Counted from the stretch's first letter, positions 20,597-30,955 are shown. The stretch: DNA of 43,127 bases from an uncultured Chromatium sp. (GCA_903897335.1 CAIUAY010000097.1:1-43127); one strand, 5' to 3'. Notes: a model not told the origin generated them from the sequence alone. Translations and numbers: made by a program.

Positions 20597-23500
20597 ATGA
20601 TCATGGACATCAGCGAACAGTTGAAACACAACCGGGAACGCCGGATTCAAACCCGTCATCCCGTGGATTTGTATGCGAAGGTGCAGGGTCGTAACCAGCC
20701 GCCGACGAATTGCCGGGTGCGCAATCTCTGCAATGGCGGTGTGCTTCTGGACACCGACGCGAGAGAACCGGAACTACCTTTCCTGTCGGGTGAACATGTT
20801 GATCTGCATTTTGACCTTCCTGACGCACGGAGCATGGAGCCGGTGCAGGCGGTGATCGAGGTGCTCCATCGCGTTGACCGGGGGATTGGCGCGCGGTTTA
20901 TCCGTTTGGCCGGAGATGGCCGGTCGCGTCTGGCGCGTTTCATTCAGGAGACGGCAGCGGCAGGCCCACCGGATACGGATCTTGAACAACACCACCCCAG
21001 CCGGACGCAGGCGCGCCAGATCCTGCGTGAAGTTGGACAGCAGAACCTGGGTGGCCTGCTCGATTCACTGCTGGAAACACTGGTGGATGATCTCTGGGCG
21101 CACAGTGAACGTGCCATGAGCAATACCGAGCGCACCCGTTTCACCGGAGAAATTACCCTACTGGCGCGAGCGACCCAGGATGCCAGTCTCCAGCACCGGA
21201 TTCGCCAAGAACTGCTCGATTCATTGAGCAACCTTGGTCAGGTGAAAAGTGCTGGAGCCGCTGCGGAGACGCCGGACGGGCTGCAACTCGTCGATCCCGA
21301 AGAATTCGAGAAATGGCTTGCCAGGTCGGAACTGGCCAACCGTCTGGAACAGGATTTGCGCGAGCCACTGGATGCCTTGCGGACACAGGTCTCGACGCTG
21401 TTTCAGGAGACGCCGCTCCCGATGGAGCCACTGGCGCTGGCCGGGGCGATCGAGCAGGCACTGAGCGAGATCGGCGTCGGCACGGAACTGCAAAAACTCT
21501 CCATGCGCATTGTCGCCAACCATTTATCAAACAACCTGGGCGCCTTTTATCGTGAAGTCCTGCGGGTCTGGAAAGCATCGGGGCTGACCGAACTCGCATC
21601 GTCACCTGTCACCAACGTGTCTGGCGTGGCCGCTCCCGCTTCGACGTTCACGCCCGAAGCCGCAATGCCGCTAACGCAACCGGCGCGAAACGTCACGGCT
21701 GGACGCAACATCGCCGATCTGCTTTCCAGATTGCCAGCAGATGTTCAGCTCCCCGATCCAGACCATCCACTGCGGGAGCGGGTGACGCAATGGCTCCAGT
21801 CTTCAGCGCCCAGCACCCAGACGCCTGATGCCCCGCCGCAGATGTCGCCTCAGATTGAGGAACGGGTCGATGTCACGGATCGACTCCTGTCGCACATGCT
21901 GGCCGATCCAGAAACCCCACAACGCATCAAGTCGCTGATCAAGCCATTATCGACCCGCCTGCTGTCCATGGCCGTCACGACACCCGGCGCGCTGACGGAT
22001 GCCAGCCAGCCGCTGGTCAGTCTGATCAATCACCTTGAACATCTGGCGCGGTATCTGCTCAACCAGGACGGCGACGACCAGGGTCTGCAACGCGAATTCG
22101 ATGACGTAGCGCAAACACTGGCATCTGCCGGACAGGAACCCGCCGCGTTGGATGCGCTGTCCCAGCGTCTGGGCGCACTCGAATCACGCGCAGACAGTGA
22201 ATACCAGTCCAATATCGTGAACTGGGTGAATGTTTGCGAGGCGAAAGAGCGTGAGCGTCTGGCGCGTGACACTGTTCAGGAACGGCTGAATGGGGCATTT
22301 GCCGGACACCGGATACATCCGGTCGTCGATGAACTGCTCCAGCTTGGCTGGCAGAATCTGTTAAACCTGGTCTGCGCCAATGCGGGAACCAGCGCACCGC
22401 GCTGGCAACAGGCGTGGCAACTCCTGATGCACCTGCACCGCATGAGCGGTGGCGATGCACTGGATGACGATCAGGCGGTGATCGCACTTGAAACCTTGAT
22501 CACGGACATCCGTAGCGGTCTGGCTTACATCGGGATCGACCCGATCCAATGCCAGGAACTGCTGAGCCGGATTGAAACCGCCGTGCGTCGCGCACGGGCA
22601 GGGTTGCAGCGAGATGATGAGTTTGTGGTCTTCGCGCCAGTGATTGCTGATTCCGACAGCGAACCCGACCGCATTCCGGCGGGTCTATCCAACCTGGACT
22701 GGGTGCGTGGATTGGCCTGGGTCAAGTCATTGCCACTCGGCGCACTGCTCTGGATGCGCACTCGGGACGCCAACAAGGCACTGCGACTCATCTGGCGCAA
22801 TGACAGCGGTTCACGTCTGGCCGTCACGGACACACTCGGCAAGAAGGTCAAGATCCTGCGCCACGCGCAGCTTGCAGAAGCCTTCGCGCGCGGTCAGGCA
22901 CATGCCGAGGCGCTGACCGCCAGACCCATCGTCACCCGCGCCACCGATGCCGCGCTGACCGAGATGCAGGCGCGCCTGACCTATCACGAAACGCATGATC
23001 CGCTGACCGGACTCTCCAACCAGCGACGCCTCATGGGTTCGCTGACCCAGTTGCTCCTCTCCAGTTCGGCAACGCCCCATTCACTGGCGTTTCTGGAGCT
23101 GGATCGTTACGACTCGCTCACCGGAACCTTTGGCTACGCGGCTGGCGAGCGCATCCTGGTCTCAGTCGCCAAACTGCTGAAAAACGTGGTTCCTGACGCG
23201 ATCTGTCTGGCTTATCTGGGCGGCTGCCGTTTTGGTCTGCTCACGCCGGTGATCGATGCCGACCACGCATCTGAAATCGGCGAGTCGATTCGCGCCGGAT
23301 TGACGGTACTGCCCTGTGATCTGCAAGGGAAAACCTTCCGGCTAGCAGGGAGTCTGGGGATGGTCATGCTGTCGGACGCGGCGACCAGTCCTGAAAAGCT
23401 GTTCTCCTCGGCGAGCGTCGCCTGTCTGGCGGCGCATCGGGAAGGCGGGGATCGGGTCATCCTTTTCAGCAAAAACAACGATGTGGTCACCCGCCAGTTG

Positions 23501-24256
23501 GAACAGCTTCACGGCTGGGCACAGGCGGAGGATGTCATCAAGGCCAGACGCCACCGTCTGCGTTATCAACGCATCGTGCCCATCGACCCCAGTTCGGGGC
23601 TCAGGCCACATTGTGAAATCCTGCTCAGTGTTTACGATGGCCAGGGCGCACCACTGCCGCTGCAATCCTTCATCGTGACCGCCGAGGCATTCAACATGAT
23701 GCGCGAAGTGGATCGCCAGGTCATCGAGACGGCTTTCAATTGGGTCAATGGCCATCCCGATCAGGCGCGACTGACCGGCGGCATCGCCATTAACCTTTCT
23801 GGCCAGTCACTCGGCGACCCTGAACTGCTGACATTCATCCGCGCTAGCCTGGAACGAAGTCAGGTTCCGGTGGATCTGATTAGTTTCGAGGTGACTGAGA
23901 CGGCGGCGATCGTCAACCTCGAACAGGCGGCGCTGATTCTCGGCGAGATTAAATCGCTGGGTTGCCACGTTGCGCTTGACGACTTTGGATCCGGGATGTC
24001 GTCCTACAGCTATCTTAAAAATCTGCCGGTCGACTATGTCAAGATTGATGGTTCATTCGTCAAAGATATTCTGACCAGTCCGCAAGACCGTGAAATCGTC
24101 AAATCATTCAATGAAATCGCTCATTTCATGGGCAAGAAGACCATTGCCGAATACGTCGAAAACCTGGAGATCCTGGAACTGCTGCGGAATCTTGGAGTGG
24201 ACTACGCACAGGGCTATGCCATTGAAAAACCGAAGTTCCTCGATGAAATGTCTTAG
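20597..24256 (+). CDS. PilZ-like / DUF1631 / degenerate GGDEF / EAL protein
   Basis: N-terminus RRIQTRHPVDLYAKVQG...; GGCRF in place of GGDEF; EAL-domain features NLSGQSL, FEVTETAAI, DDFGSGMSSYSYL, KIDGSFVKDI, AEYVEN, YAQGYAIEKP. Start moved from 20318 to ATG 20597. Confidence 0.85.
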   Translation: MIMDISEQLKHNRERRIQTRHPVDLYAKVQGRNQPPTNCRVRNLCNGGVLLDTDAREPELPFLSGEHVDLHFDLPDARSMEPVQAVIEVLHRVDRGIGARFIRLAGDGRSRLARFIQETAAAGPPDTDLEQHHPSRTQARQILREVGQQNLGGLLDSLLETLVDDLWAHSERAMSNTERTRFTGEITLLARATQDASLQHRIRQELLDSLSNLGQVKSAGAAAETPDGLQLVDPEEFEKWLARSELANRLEQDLREPLDALRTQVSTLFQETPLPMEPLALAGAIEQALSEIGVGTELQKLSMRIVANHLSNNLGAFYREVLRVWKASGLTELASSPVTNVSGVAAPASTFTPEAAMPLTQPARNVTAGRNIADLLSRLPADVQLPDPDHPLRERVTQWLQSSAPSTQTPDAPPQMSPQIEERVDVTDRLLSHMLADPETPQRIKSLIKPLSTRLLSMAVTTPGALTDASQPLVSLINHLEHLARYLLNQDGDDQGLQREFDDVAQTLASAGQEPAALDALSQRLGALESRADSEYQSNIVNWVNVCEAKERERLARDTVQERLNGAFAGHRIHPVVDELLQLGWQNLLNLVCANAGTSAPRWQQAWQLLMHLHRMSGGDALDDDQAVIALETLITDIRSGLAYIGIDPIQCQELLSRIETAVRRARAGLQRDDEFVVFAPVIADSDSEPDRIPAGLSNLDWVRGLAWVKSLPLGALLWMRTRDANKALRLIWRNDSGSRLAVTDTLGKKVKILRHAQLAEAFARGQAHAEALTARPIVTRATDAALTEMQARLTYHETHDPLTGLSNQRRLMGSLTQLLLSSSATPHSLAFLELDRYDSLTGTFGYAAGERILVSVAKLLKNVVPDAICLAYLGGCRFGLLTPVIDADHASEIGESIRAGLTVLPCDLQGKTFRLAGSLGMVMLSDAATSPEKLFSSASVACLAAHREGGDRVILFSKNNDVVTRQLEQLHGWAQAEDVIKARRHRLRYQRIVPIDPSSGLRPHCEILLSVYDGQGAPLPLQSFIVTAEAFNMMREVDRQVIETAFNWVNGHPDQARLTGGIAINLSGQSLGDPELLTFIRASLERSQVPVDLISFEVTETAAIVNLEQAALILGEIKSLGCHVALDDFGSGMSSYSYLKNLPVDYVKIDGSFVKDILTSPQDREIVKSFNEIAHFMGKKTIAEYVENLEILELLRNLGVDYAQGYAIEKPKFLDEMS

Positions 24257-24267
24257 GAGTGCCACAC

Positions 24268-25155
24268 GTGATCAAGCCTGCGCTTGCCGATGCATTGAGC
24301 GTACCCCGCGACCAGTTTACCAGTCAACATGCTGGACGCATCGCCTATTACGCCGACCCGGCAGGCGAGGGGCGGCCACTGGTGCTGGTGCATAGCATCA
24401 ATGCCGCGCCCAGCAGCTTTGAGGTGCGTCCGCTGTTCGAGCATTACCGTGGCCGACGACCGGTTTACAGCCTGGATCTGCCGGGATTTGGTTATTCCGA
24501 GCGCCTGGATCGCGTCTATACGCCAGAGCTGTTTAGCGCGGCGCTTGCGGAATTTTTGACCCGCATCGTCAAACAGCCTGCAGACGTGCTGGCGCTATCG
24601 TTAAGCGCCGAGTTTGCCGCCCGTGCGGCGCTTGACGTGCCTGGACAGATCGCTTCGCTGGCGCTGGTCTCGCCGACTGGCTTCAGTCTGCGTCCACTGC
24701 CCGGTCTGCGCATGATGCAGATCACGCACCGCCTGCTGACGCTGCCGGGGCTGGGACAGTGGCTCTATGATCTCGTCGCCTCGCGGCGCAGCATCCGCTA
24801 CTTTCTGGGGCGCTCGTTTTCTGGCGAGGTACCAACGGCGATGATCGACTATGCCTATGCCACCGCGCACCAGCCTGGCGCCAGACACGCGCCGCTAACC
24901 TTTCTGTCGATGCAGCTTTTCACGCCCGACGCGATCGGACAACTCTATAGCCGGTTGACCGGCCTGCCGGTGTTGGTGATCGCTGACCGCGATCCCTACA
25001 TCACATTTGAGCGGATTGATGCGTTTGTCGCCAGCCATCCCAACTGGCAGCAGGCGCGGCTTGAACCGCATCTGGGTTTGCCGCACTGGGAACGCTTTCC
25101 GGAAACCGTCGCGGCACTGGATGGATTTTGGACACTGACTGACAGGACGCGCTGA
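24268..25155 (+). CDS. Alpha/beta hydrolase fold protein
   Basis: VLVHSINAAPSSFEVRPLFE, LDLPGFGYSER, LALSLSAEFAAR (nucleophile elbow). GTG start with GGAG upstream. Confidence 0.8.
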   Translation: MIKPALADALSVPRDQFTSQHAGRIAYYADPAGEGRPLVLVHSINAAPSSFEVRPLFEHYRGRRPVYSLDLPGFGYSERLDRVYTPELFSAALAEFLTRIVKQPADVLALSLSAEFAARAALDVPGQIASLALVSPTGFSLRPLPGLRMMQITHRLLTLPGLGQWLYDLVASRRSIRYFLGRSFSGEVPTAMIDYAYATAHQPGARHAPLTFLSMQLFTPDAIGQLYSRLTGLPVLVIADRDPYITFERIDAFVASHPNWQQARLEPHLGLPHWERFPETVAALDGFWTLTDRTR

Positions 25156-25159
25156 CCTC

Positions 25160-26023
25160 ATGTCTCACTCTCCAGACACTGAACACTATCCATCGAAAAC
25201 TGATCTCGAAATGGCGTTTCAGGCCATTCGCAAGGCGAAAGTGCCACAGATCCCTGACGTGATCCTGGCGCTGCGCCACGAGCTGACCCAACCAGAACCG
25301 GACATTAAAGCCGTGACCGCGCTGATCGCCCAGGATCTGGCGCTGACCGGCCAGATTCTGAAAAAAGTCAATTCGCCGCTCTTTGCCCGCCGCGCCAAAA
25401 TCGCCAGCGTCCAGCAGGCGGTCTCGCTGCTGGGAATCAACCGGCTGGTCAATCTGGTCACGGCTGAAGCCGTCGAGCAGCTTTTGAGCGATGCCAAGGG
25501 CGCGGCGCATGTCGTCTGGGAATCCATCATGGAACAGGCACGGGTCGCCGTGACCATTGCGGATCTGGTCGAAGGCATCAGTTCGGAAGAAGCCTATCTG
25601 TTTGGCATCATGCACGATGTCGGCAGCCTGATCTTTGCCGAACTGCTGGATAATTATGGTTACGAATGGGTGTTGCGTTTCGGTTCGCCACAATCACTGA
25701 TCGCGCATGAACAGACATCACTCGGCGTCGATCACCCCACGGTCGGTTTTCTGCTGTGCAGCATCTGGCAGATTCCCGACGAGCTGGCGCTGGCGATCTA
25801 CCATCACCATGCGGACATGACGCAGGTGCCGGACACGGCGAAAGTGCGTCGCCTGATCGCCATCACGCAACTAGCGCACTATCTGATCGCGCTCTCGCTC
25901 GGCAACCATGAACGACCCGAAATGCTGGCTTATCGTGACGCGGCGCGGCAGGAACTGGACATGACTGAGGATCACTGGTCAGGGCTGTGCAATCAGTCAT
26001 TGCAGGGAGGCTGGGCGGTCTGA
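25160..26023 (+). CDS. HDOD domain protein
   Basis: Two-helix start, DLALTGQILKKVNSPLFARRAKIASVQQAVSLLGINRLVNLV, GIMHDVGSLIFAEL. Confidence 0.88.
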   Translation: MSHSPDTEHYPSKTDLEMAFQAIRKAKVPQIPDVILALRHELTQPEPDIKAVTALIAQDLALTGQILKKVNSPLFARRAKIASVQQAVSLLGINRLVNLVTAEAVEQLLSDAKGAAHVVWESIMEQARVAVTIADLVEGISSEEAYLFGIMHDVGSLIFAELLDNYGYEWVLRFGSPQSLIAHEQTSLGVDHPTVGFLLCSIWQIPDELALAIYHHHADMTQVPDTAKVRRLIAITQLAHYLIALSLGNHERPEMLAYRDAARQELDMTEDHWSGLCNQSLQGGWAV

Positions 26024-26110
26024 ACCGCATTCAGTAGCGATGGCATCCGGTCATCACATGCGATGTCTAAATCACAGGAATGCAGTTCGCGCTTTACGAA
26101 AGGTCAAGAC

Positions 26111-26494
26111 ATGCCAATCACCCGCCCCGTGTTCCTGACGCTGTGGCAGATCAGACTGCCGCTGCCAGGTGTTGTCTCCATCCTGCACCGTCTCAGTGGA
26201 ATGCTGATGGTGCTGGCGCTTCCTGCCGCAGCCATGCTTTTTGAGCAGGCACTGGCATCGCCGGACGGCTTTGCGGCGACCGCAGCGATTCTCAGCGCCT
26301 GGCCGGTCAGGCTCATCTTGCTGCTGCTCCTCTGGAGCCTGCTGCATCATCTGCTCGCCGGACTGCGGCATCTGCTGCTGGATCTCGACATCGGGCTTGA
26401 TTTGCCGGTCGCCCGACTCACCGCCCGCATCGTCCTGGTTGCCGCGTTGCTACTGGCAATCCTACTGCTTGCACTAGGGAGACTGAGCGCATGA
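26111..26494 (+). CDS. sdhC: Succinate dehydrogenase cytochrome b556 subunit
   Basis: LPGVVSILHRLSGMLM, three TM helices, LLHHLLAGLRHLLLD. First gene of sdhCDA. Confidence 0.9.
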   Translation: MPITRPVFLTLWQIRLPLPGVVSILHRLSGMLMVLALPAAAMLFEQALASPDGFAATAAILSAWPVRLILLLLLWSLLHHLLAGLRHLLLDLDIGLDLPVARLTARIVLVAALLLAILLLALGRLSA

Positions 26495-26835
26495 GCCGCC
26501 ACGCCTCGGGACTCATGGCCTGGCTGATCCAGCGCGTCTCAGCGGTCTATCTCGCCCTGTTCATGGCTTATCTGCTGAGTCATGTCATCTTCAACCCGCC
26601 GACTGATCATGCGGCGTTGGTCGCCTGGGTCAGGCATCCAGCGGTCATGGCCGGACTGCTGCTGTGGGTGCCGCTGCTGCTGGCTCATGCCTGGGTCGGT
26701 GTCCGCGATGTCCTGATCGATTACGTGCATCGCCTCGGTCTGCGTATCAGTCTGCTGATGCTGTCCGGCTTGATCCTCATCGCCTCGGGACTCTGGATGT
26801 TCAAGGCAATGTTCACCGCAGGTCTTGGGAGCTAG
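26491..26835 (+). CDS. sdhD: Succinate dehydrogenase membrane anchor subunit
   Basis: AWLIQRVSAVYLALF..., HAWVGVRDVLIDYV. ATGA overlap with sdhC. Confidence 0.9.
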   Translation: MSRHASGLMAWLIQRVSAVYLALFMAYLLSHVIFNPPTDHAALVAWVRHPAVMAGLLLWVPLLLAHAWVGVRDVLIDYVHRLGLRISLLMLSGLILIASGLWMFKAMFTAGLGS

Positions 26836-26842
26836 TTCAAGA

Positions 26843-28603
26843 ATGGGTTTATCCACACGTCATTTCGACGCGCTCATCATCGGCGCGGGCGGCGCGGGCT
26901 TAAATGCCGCGCTGCAACTGGCCAATGCCGATCTGCGCGTCGCCGTCGTTTCCAAGGTGTTCCCGACGCGCTCGCACACGGTCGCCGCACAGGGCGGAGT
27001 CAACGCGGCGCTCGCCAACGTCATGCCCGATTCCTGGCACTGGCACATGTTCGACACCATTAAAGGCTCGGACTATCTCGGCGATCAGGACGCCATTGAG
27101 TTCATGTGCCGCGAGGCGATTCCGACCGTCTACGAACTCGAACACGCCGGTGTTCCGTTCTCGCGGCTCGACAACGGCAAGATCTATCAACGCGCCTTCG
27201 GTGGCCAGAGCCAGAATTTTGGCGGCGAGCAGGCGGCGCGAACCTGCGCGGCAGCGGATCGCACAGGTCACGCGATCCTGCACACTCTCTATCAGCAAAA
27301 CATTCGCGCCCGCACCCATTTTTTTGACGAATTCTTTGCGCTCGATCTGGTGCGTGACGCCGAAGGCGTCATCTGCGGTGCACTGGTGCTGGAAATCGAA
27401 ACCGGCGAGCCGCTGCTGATTGAATCCAAGGCAACGTTGCTGGCCACCGGTGGCTGGGGTCAGGTCTTTCGCACCACGTCCAACGCCCACATCAATACCG
27501 GCGACGGCGCGGCGATGGCGCTGCGTGCTGGAATCCCACTGATGGACATGGAGTTTTTTCAGTTCCACCCAACCGGAATCGCCGGTAAAGGAATGCTGAT
27601 CAGCGAAGGCACACGCGGCGAAGGCGGTTATCTCATCAACAGGGACGGTGAGCGGTTCATGGAACGCTACGCGCCGAGTGCCAAGGATTTAGCCAGCCGC
27701 GACGTGGTGGCGCGCGCCATCGTCACCGAAGTCAAGGCCGGTCGCGGTTGCGGTGAACACGGCGATCATGTCCTGCTCAAACTCGATCATCTCGACGAAA
27801 TGCTGATCGCCAAGCGGCTGCCGGGCATCCGCGAATCGAGCCGGATCTTCGCGGGCGTCGATCCAGCGATTGAGCCGATTCCGGTGTTTCCGACCGCGCA
27901 CTATGCGATGGGCGGCATCCCGACGGATCGGTTTGGGCGCGTGGCCGTGCCTGCTGGTCATGGCGAAGAAATCGTCGCCGGACTCTATGCTGCCGGTGAA
28001 TGTGCCTGTGCCTCGGTACATGGCGCCAACCGGCTCGGTGGCAATTCGCTGCTCGACATTCTGGTGTTTGGGCGTCTGGCTGGTCGTGACATCATCGATT
28101 TCGTGCGTGACAACCCCTATCAGCGCACGACTGACGCGGCGAGTCTGGAGCAGGCGATCTCGCGCCTGACCCGCTGGGATCAGACCGGCGCAGGCATCGC
28201 GGTTGCCGCGCTCCGGGCTGAATTTCGCAAATGCATGGAAGACCATGCCGGGGTCTTCCGAACCGAAGCCGTCATGACCGAGGGCTACCAGAAGCTCTGT
28301 GAACTGCGCGAACGGCTCGCCGAGGTGCGTCTGACCGATCATTCCCGGGTCTTTAACACCGCCCGCATCGAGGCGCTCGAACTGGCCAACATGATGGACG
28401 TGGGGATCTCCATCGCCGTCTCCGCGCTGCATCGTCGCGAAAGTCGCGGTGCGCATTCACGGCCAGATTATCCGGCGCGTGATGATCAGGCATGGCTCAA
28501 ACACAGCCTCTATTATCAGGATGGCGACCGCATGGACTACAAGCCGGTACGCACCAAACCGCTGACCGTTGAGTCTTTTCCGCCGAAAGAGCGGGTGTAT
28601 TGA
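26843..28603 (+). CDS. sdhA: Succinate dehydrogenase flavoprotein subunit
   Basis: IIGAGGAGLNAALQLA, SKVFPTRSHTVAAQGGVNAAL, THFFDEFFAL, HGANRLGGNSLLDILVFGR. Confidence 0.97.
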   Translation: MGLSTRHFDALIIGAGGAGLNAALQLANADLRVAVVSKVFPTRSHTVAAQGGVNAALANVMPDSWHWHMFDTIKGSDYLGDQDAIEFMCREAIPTVYELEHAGVPFSRLDNGKIYQRAFGGQSQNFGGEQAARTCAAADRTGHAILHTLYQQNIRARTHFFDEFFALDLVRDAEGVICGALVLEIETGEPLLIESKATLLATGGWGQVFRTTSNAHINTGDGAAMALRAGIPLMDMEFFQFHPTGIAGKGMLISEGTRGEGGYLINRDGERFMERYAPSAKDLASRDVVARAIVTEVKAGRGCGEHGDHVLLKLDHLDEMLIAKRLPGIRESSRIFAGVDPAIEPIPVFPTAHYAMGGIPTDRFGRVAVPAGHGEEIVAGLYAAGECACASVHGANRLGGNSLLDILVFGRLAGRDIIDFVRDNPYQRTTDAASLEQAISRLTRWDQTGAGIAVAALRAEFRKCMEDHAGVFRTEAVMTEGYQKLCELRERLAEVRLTDHSRVFNTARIEALELANMMDVGISIAVSALHRRESRGAHSRPDYPARDDQAWLKHSLYYQDGDRMDYKPVRTKPLTVESFPPKERVY

Positions 28604-28620
28604 GACGTCTGATTGAGATT

Positions 28621-28638
28621 GAATCCCGCTCAGGATTC
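28621..28638. terminator. Possible hairpin terminator between convergent sdhA and sdhB
   Basis: GAATCC-CGCTCA-GGATTC perfect 6-bp stem in the convergent gap. Confidence 0.3.
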
Positions 28639-28685
28639 GACAGGCGGATTAAAACGAATAGCCACGGATTCGGTCTGGCATTCGC

Positions 28686-29378
28686 CTAAAGTCCTTTTTC
28701 CAGCATCAGTTCCTTGATCCGTCCAATGGCGCGGGTGGGGTTTAGCCCTTTGGGGCAGACGTCAACGCAGTTCATGATGCCGTGACAGCGAAATAGTTTA
28801 TACGGCCCTTCGAGCGCATCGAGCCGTTCATCCGCCGCCTGATCGCGGCTGTCAGCTAGAAAACGCCAGGACTGGAGCAACGCGGCAGGGCCGTGGAATT
28901 TGTCTGGGTTCCACCAGAATGACGGGCAGGCGGTTGAACAGCCGCCGCACAGGATGCACTCATAAAGTCCGTCAAGCCGGTCGCGTTCTGCTGGGGTTTG
29001 CAGAATTTCCTGTTCAGGCAGTGGGTCGTTGTGGATTAGCCAGGGCGTGACAGCGCGGTACTGTTCGTAAAACTGGCTCATGTCCACGATCAGGTCGCGA
29101 ATTACCGGGCGTCCGGGAAATGGACGCACCACGACCGGCGGCGTCAGCTCGGCCAGCGGGGTAATGCATGCGAGTACGTTGCGGCCATTGGCATTGACCC
29201 CATCCGACCCGCAGACGCCTTCGCCGCAGGAATGCCGGAAGCTAAAACTCTCATCCTGCTGTTTGATCGCCAGCAGGGCATCGCGCAGCATCATGCCTTG
29301 AGTGACCCGGATCGCGTAATCCTGCATCCGGGGCTTGGTGTCGTTGTCTGGATTGTAGCGATAGACGCTGATGATCAT
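28686..29378 (-). CDS. sdhB: Succinate dehydrogenase iron-sulfur subunit
   Basis: SCGEGVCGSDGVNANGRNVLAC, CILCGGCSTACPSFWW, CHGIMNCVDVCPKGLNPTRAIG. On the strand opposite to sdhCDA. Confidence 0.95.
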   Translation of the reverse strand: MIISVYRYNPDNDTKPRMQDYAIRVTQGMMLRDALLAIKQQDESFSFRHSCGEGVCGSDGVNANGRNVLACITPLAELTPPVVVRPFPGRPVIRDLIVDMSQFYEQYRAVTPWLIHNDPLPEQEILQTPAERDRLDGLYECILCGGCSTACPSFWWNPDKFHGPAALLQSWRFLADSRDQAADERLDALEGPYKLFRCHGIMNCVDVCPKGLNPTRAIGRIKELMLEKGL

Positions 29379-29427
29379 GCCGCATCCTGAATCTGGAAAT
29401 CACGCATTGACATTGTGGTGCTCTGAA

Positions 29428-30912
29428 TTAAAGCAGCCGTGTACCCGTGATCAGACCGGTCGCCCGATCCAGCCAGGTCGCTAGAAAGTCGGGAATGGAC
29501 AGTCCAAGCCACAGCACCAGTCCTAAATGGAGCAAAACCGGCAGCATGTTAGCCTGAACCGGCTGTTGACCCTCAGGCGCCGCCCCATAGACCATTGGAT
29601 GCAAATGCCGGAACAGACCGGCAAACGCGACCGCTAAACCGCTGACCAGCGCGACCGTAAACCAGGGCTGTGATTGCATGGTGGCAGTCAACAGCAGGAA
29701 TTCGCTGGTGAAGACGCCGAAAGGCGGAAAACCGGCGATGGCGACGACGCCGAACAGCAGCGACCAGCCAATCGCTGGCTGAGTGCGGATCAGGCCACGG
29801 ATGCGCTCAATGGCCTGGGTGCCAGCGAGGTGCGTAGCATGACCGACGGTGACAAAAATCGCCGATTTAGTCAGCGAATGCACCAACATGTGCAGCAGTG
29901 CGCCGAATGTGGCGAGCGACCCGCCGAGACCGAAGGCAAACGTCATCAGCCCCATGTGCTCAATGGATGAATAACTGAACATGCGTTTGATGTCGCGCTG
30001 ACGGTGAAGAAACAGCCCCGCGACCGTAAAGGAAACCAGCCCGAAGCCCATCAGCAGCGAACCGGCCAGATGTGGCGTGGCCGTTTCCGCGAGCGAGCCG
30101 TCGACCAGCATCTTGAGCCGCACCACGGCATAGAGCGCGACATTGAGCAACAGCCCGGACAGCACGGCGGACATCGGCGTTGGGCCTTCGGAATGCGCGT
30201 CCGGCAACCATTGGTGCATGGGCACCAGACCGACCTTGGTGCCATAGCCAACTAGCAGGAACACAAAGGCGATGCGCATGACCGTGGGGTTGAGTTCATG
30301 GGCGCGTTCATAGAGTGCGCTCCAGGTCAGTCCAGCCGCCGGGTCAGCGATCACATGTTGCGCGGCAAAATAGGTCAGCACCGTGCCAAACAACGCCAAC
30401 GCGATGCCCACGCCGCAGAGGATGAAATATTTCCAGGCGGCCTCGACCGCCTCTGGGGTACGGTAGAGCGACACCAGCAGCACTGTCGCCAGGGTCGCGC
30501 CCTCGATGGCGACCCAGAGTACTCCCAGATTATCAGTGGTCAGCGCCACCAGCATGGTCAGCATGAACGCCTGATACATGCTGTGATAGACCCGTAGACT
30601 GCCCGCGCTGATCTTGCCAGTCGAACAGACATGGCGCATGTAGGGACGGGAAAAGATGGATGTCGTGACGCCAACAAAGGCAGTCAGGACGACCAGGTAG
30701 ACATTGAAGGCATCGACCCGAAAGCCCATGCCCGCGATCATTCCAGACACCGCCACCAGCCAGGCCAGCCAGGCCGCGCCGCCCAGCGTGATCAGCGACA
30801 CCGCGAGGTTGAACCAGCCTGCCAGCGCCAGCGGGCGCAGCAGCGCCAGCGTCAGTCCGCCGAGCAGTGGGGCGAGCAGAGTGAGCAGGAGCGCGGTCAT
30901 GCCAATTCCCAA
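29428..30912 (-). CDS. hyfF: Hydrogenase-4 component F-like (Mrp/NuoN-type proton translocator)
   Basis: GYGTKVGLVPMHQWLPDAHSEGPTPMSAVLSGLLLNVALYAVVR; multiple TM segments. Confidence 0.85.
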   Translation of the reverse strand: MGIGMTALLLTLLAPLLGGLTLALLRPLALAGWFNLAVSLITLGGAAWLAWLVAVSGMIAGMGFRVDAFNVYLVVLTAFVGVTTSIFSRPYMRHVCSTGKISAGSLRVYHSMYQAFMLTMLVALTTDNLGVLWVAIEGATLATVLLVSLYRTPEAVEAAWKYFILCGVGIALALFGTVLTYFAAQHVIADPAAGLTWSALYERAHELNPTVMRIAFVFLLVGYGTKVGLVPMHQWLPDAHSEGPTPMSAVLSGLLLNVALYAVVRLKMLVDGSLAETATPHLAGSLLMGFGLVSFTVAGLFLHRQRDIKRMFSYSSIEHMGLMTFAFGLGGSLATFGALLHMLVHSLTKSAIFVTVGHATHLAGTQAIERIRGLIRTQPAIGWSLLFGVVAIAGFPPFGVFTSEFLLLTATMQSQPWFTVALVSGLAVAFAGLFRHLHPMVYGAAPEGQQPVQANMLPVLLHLGLVLWLGLSIPDFLATWLDRATGLITGTRLL

Positions 30913-30955
30913 TCCAATACAGGCAAGAAGTGGTCAGTGGCCAGCTTGAACGGCA

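Noticed and set aside
27689-28456. Long antisense ORFs opposite sdhA (255 aa, also 26900-27568)
   Set aside because: Same codon-bias artefact opposite a clear sdhA; composition not protein-like.
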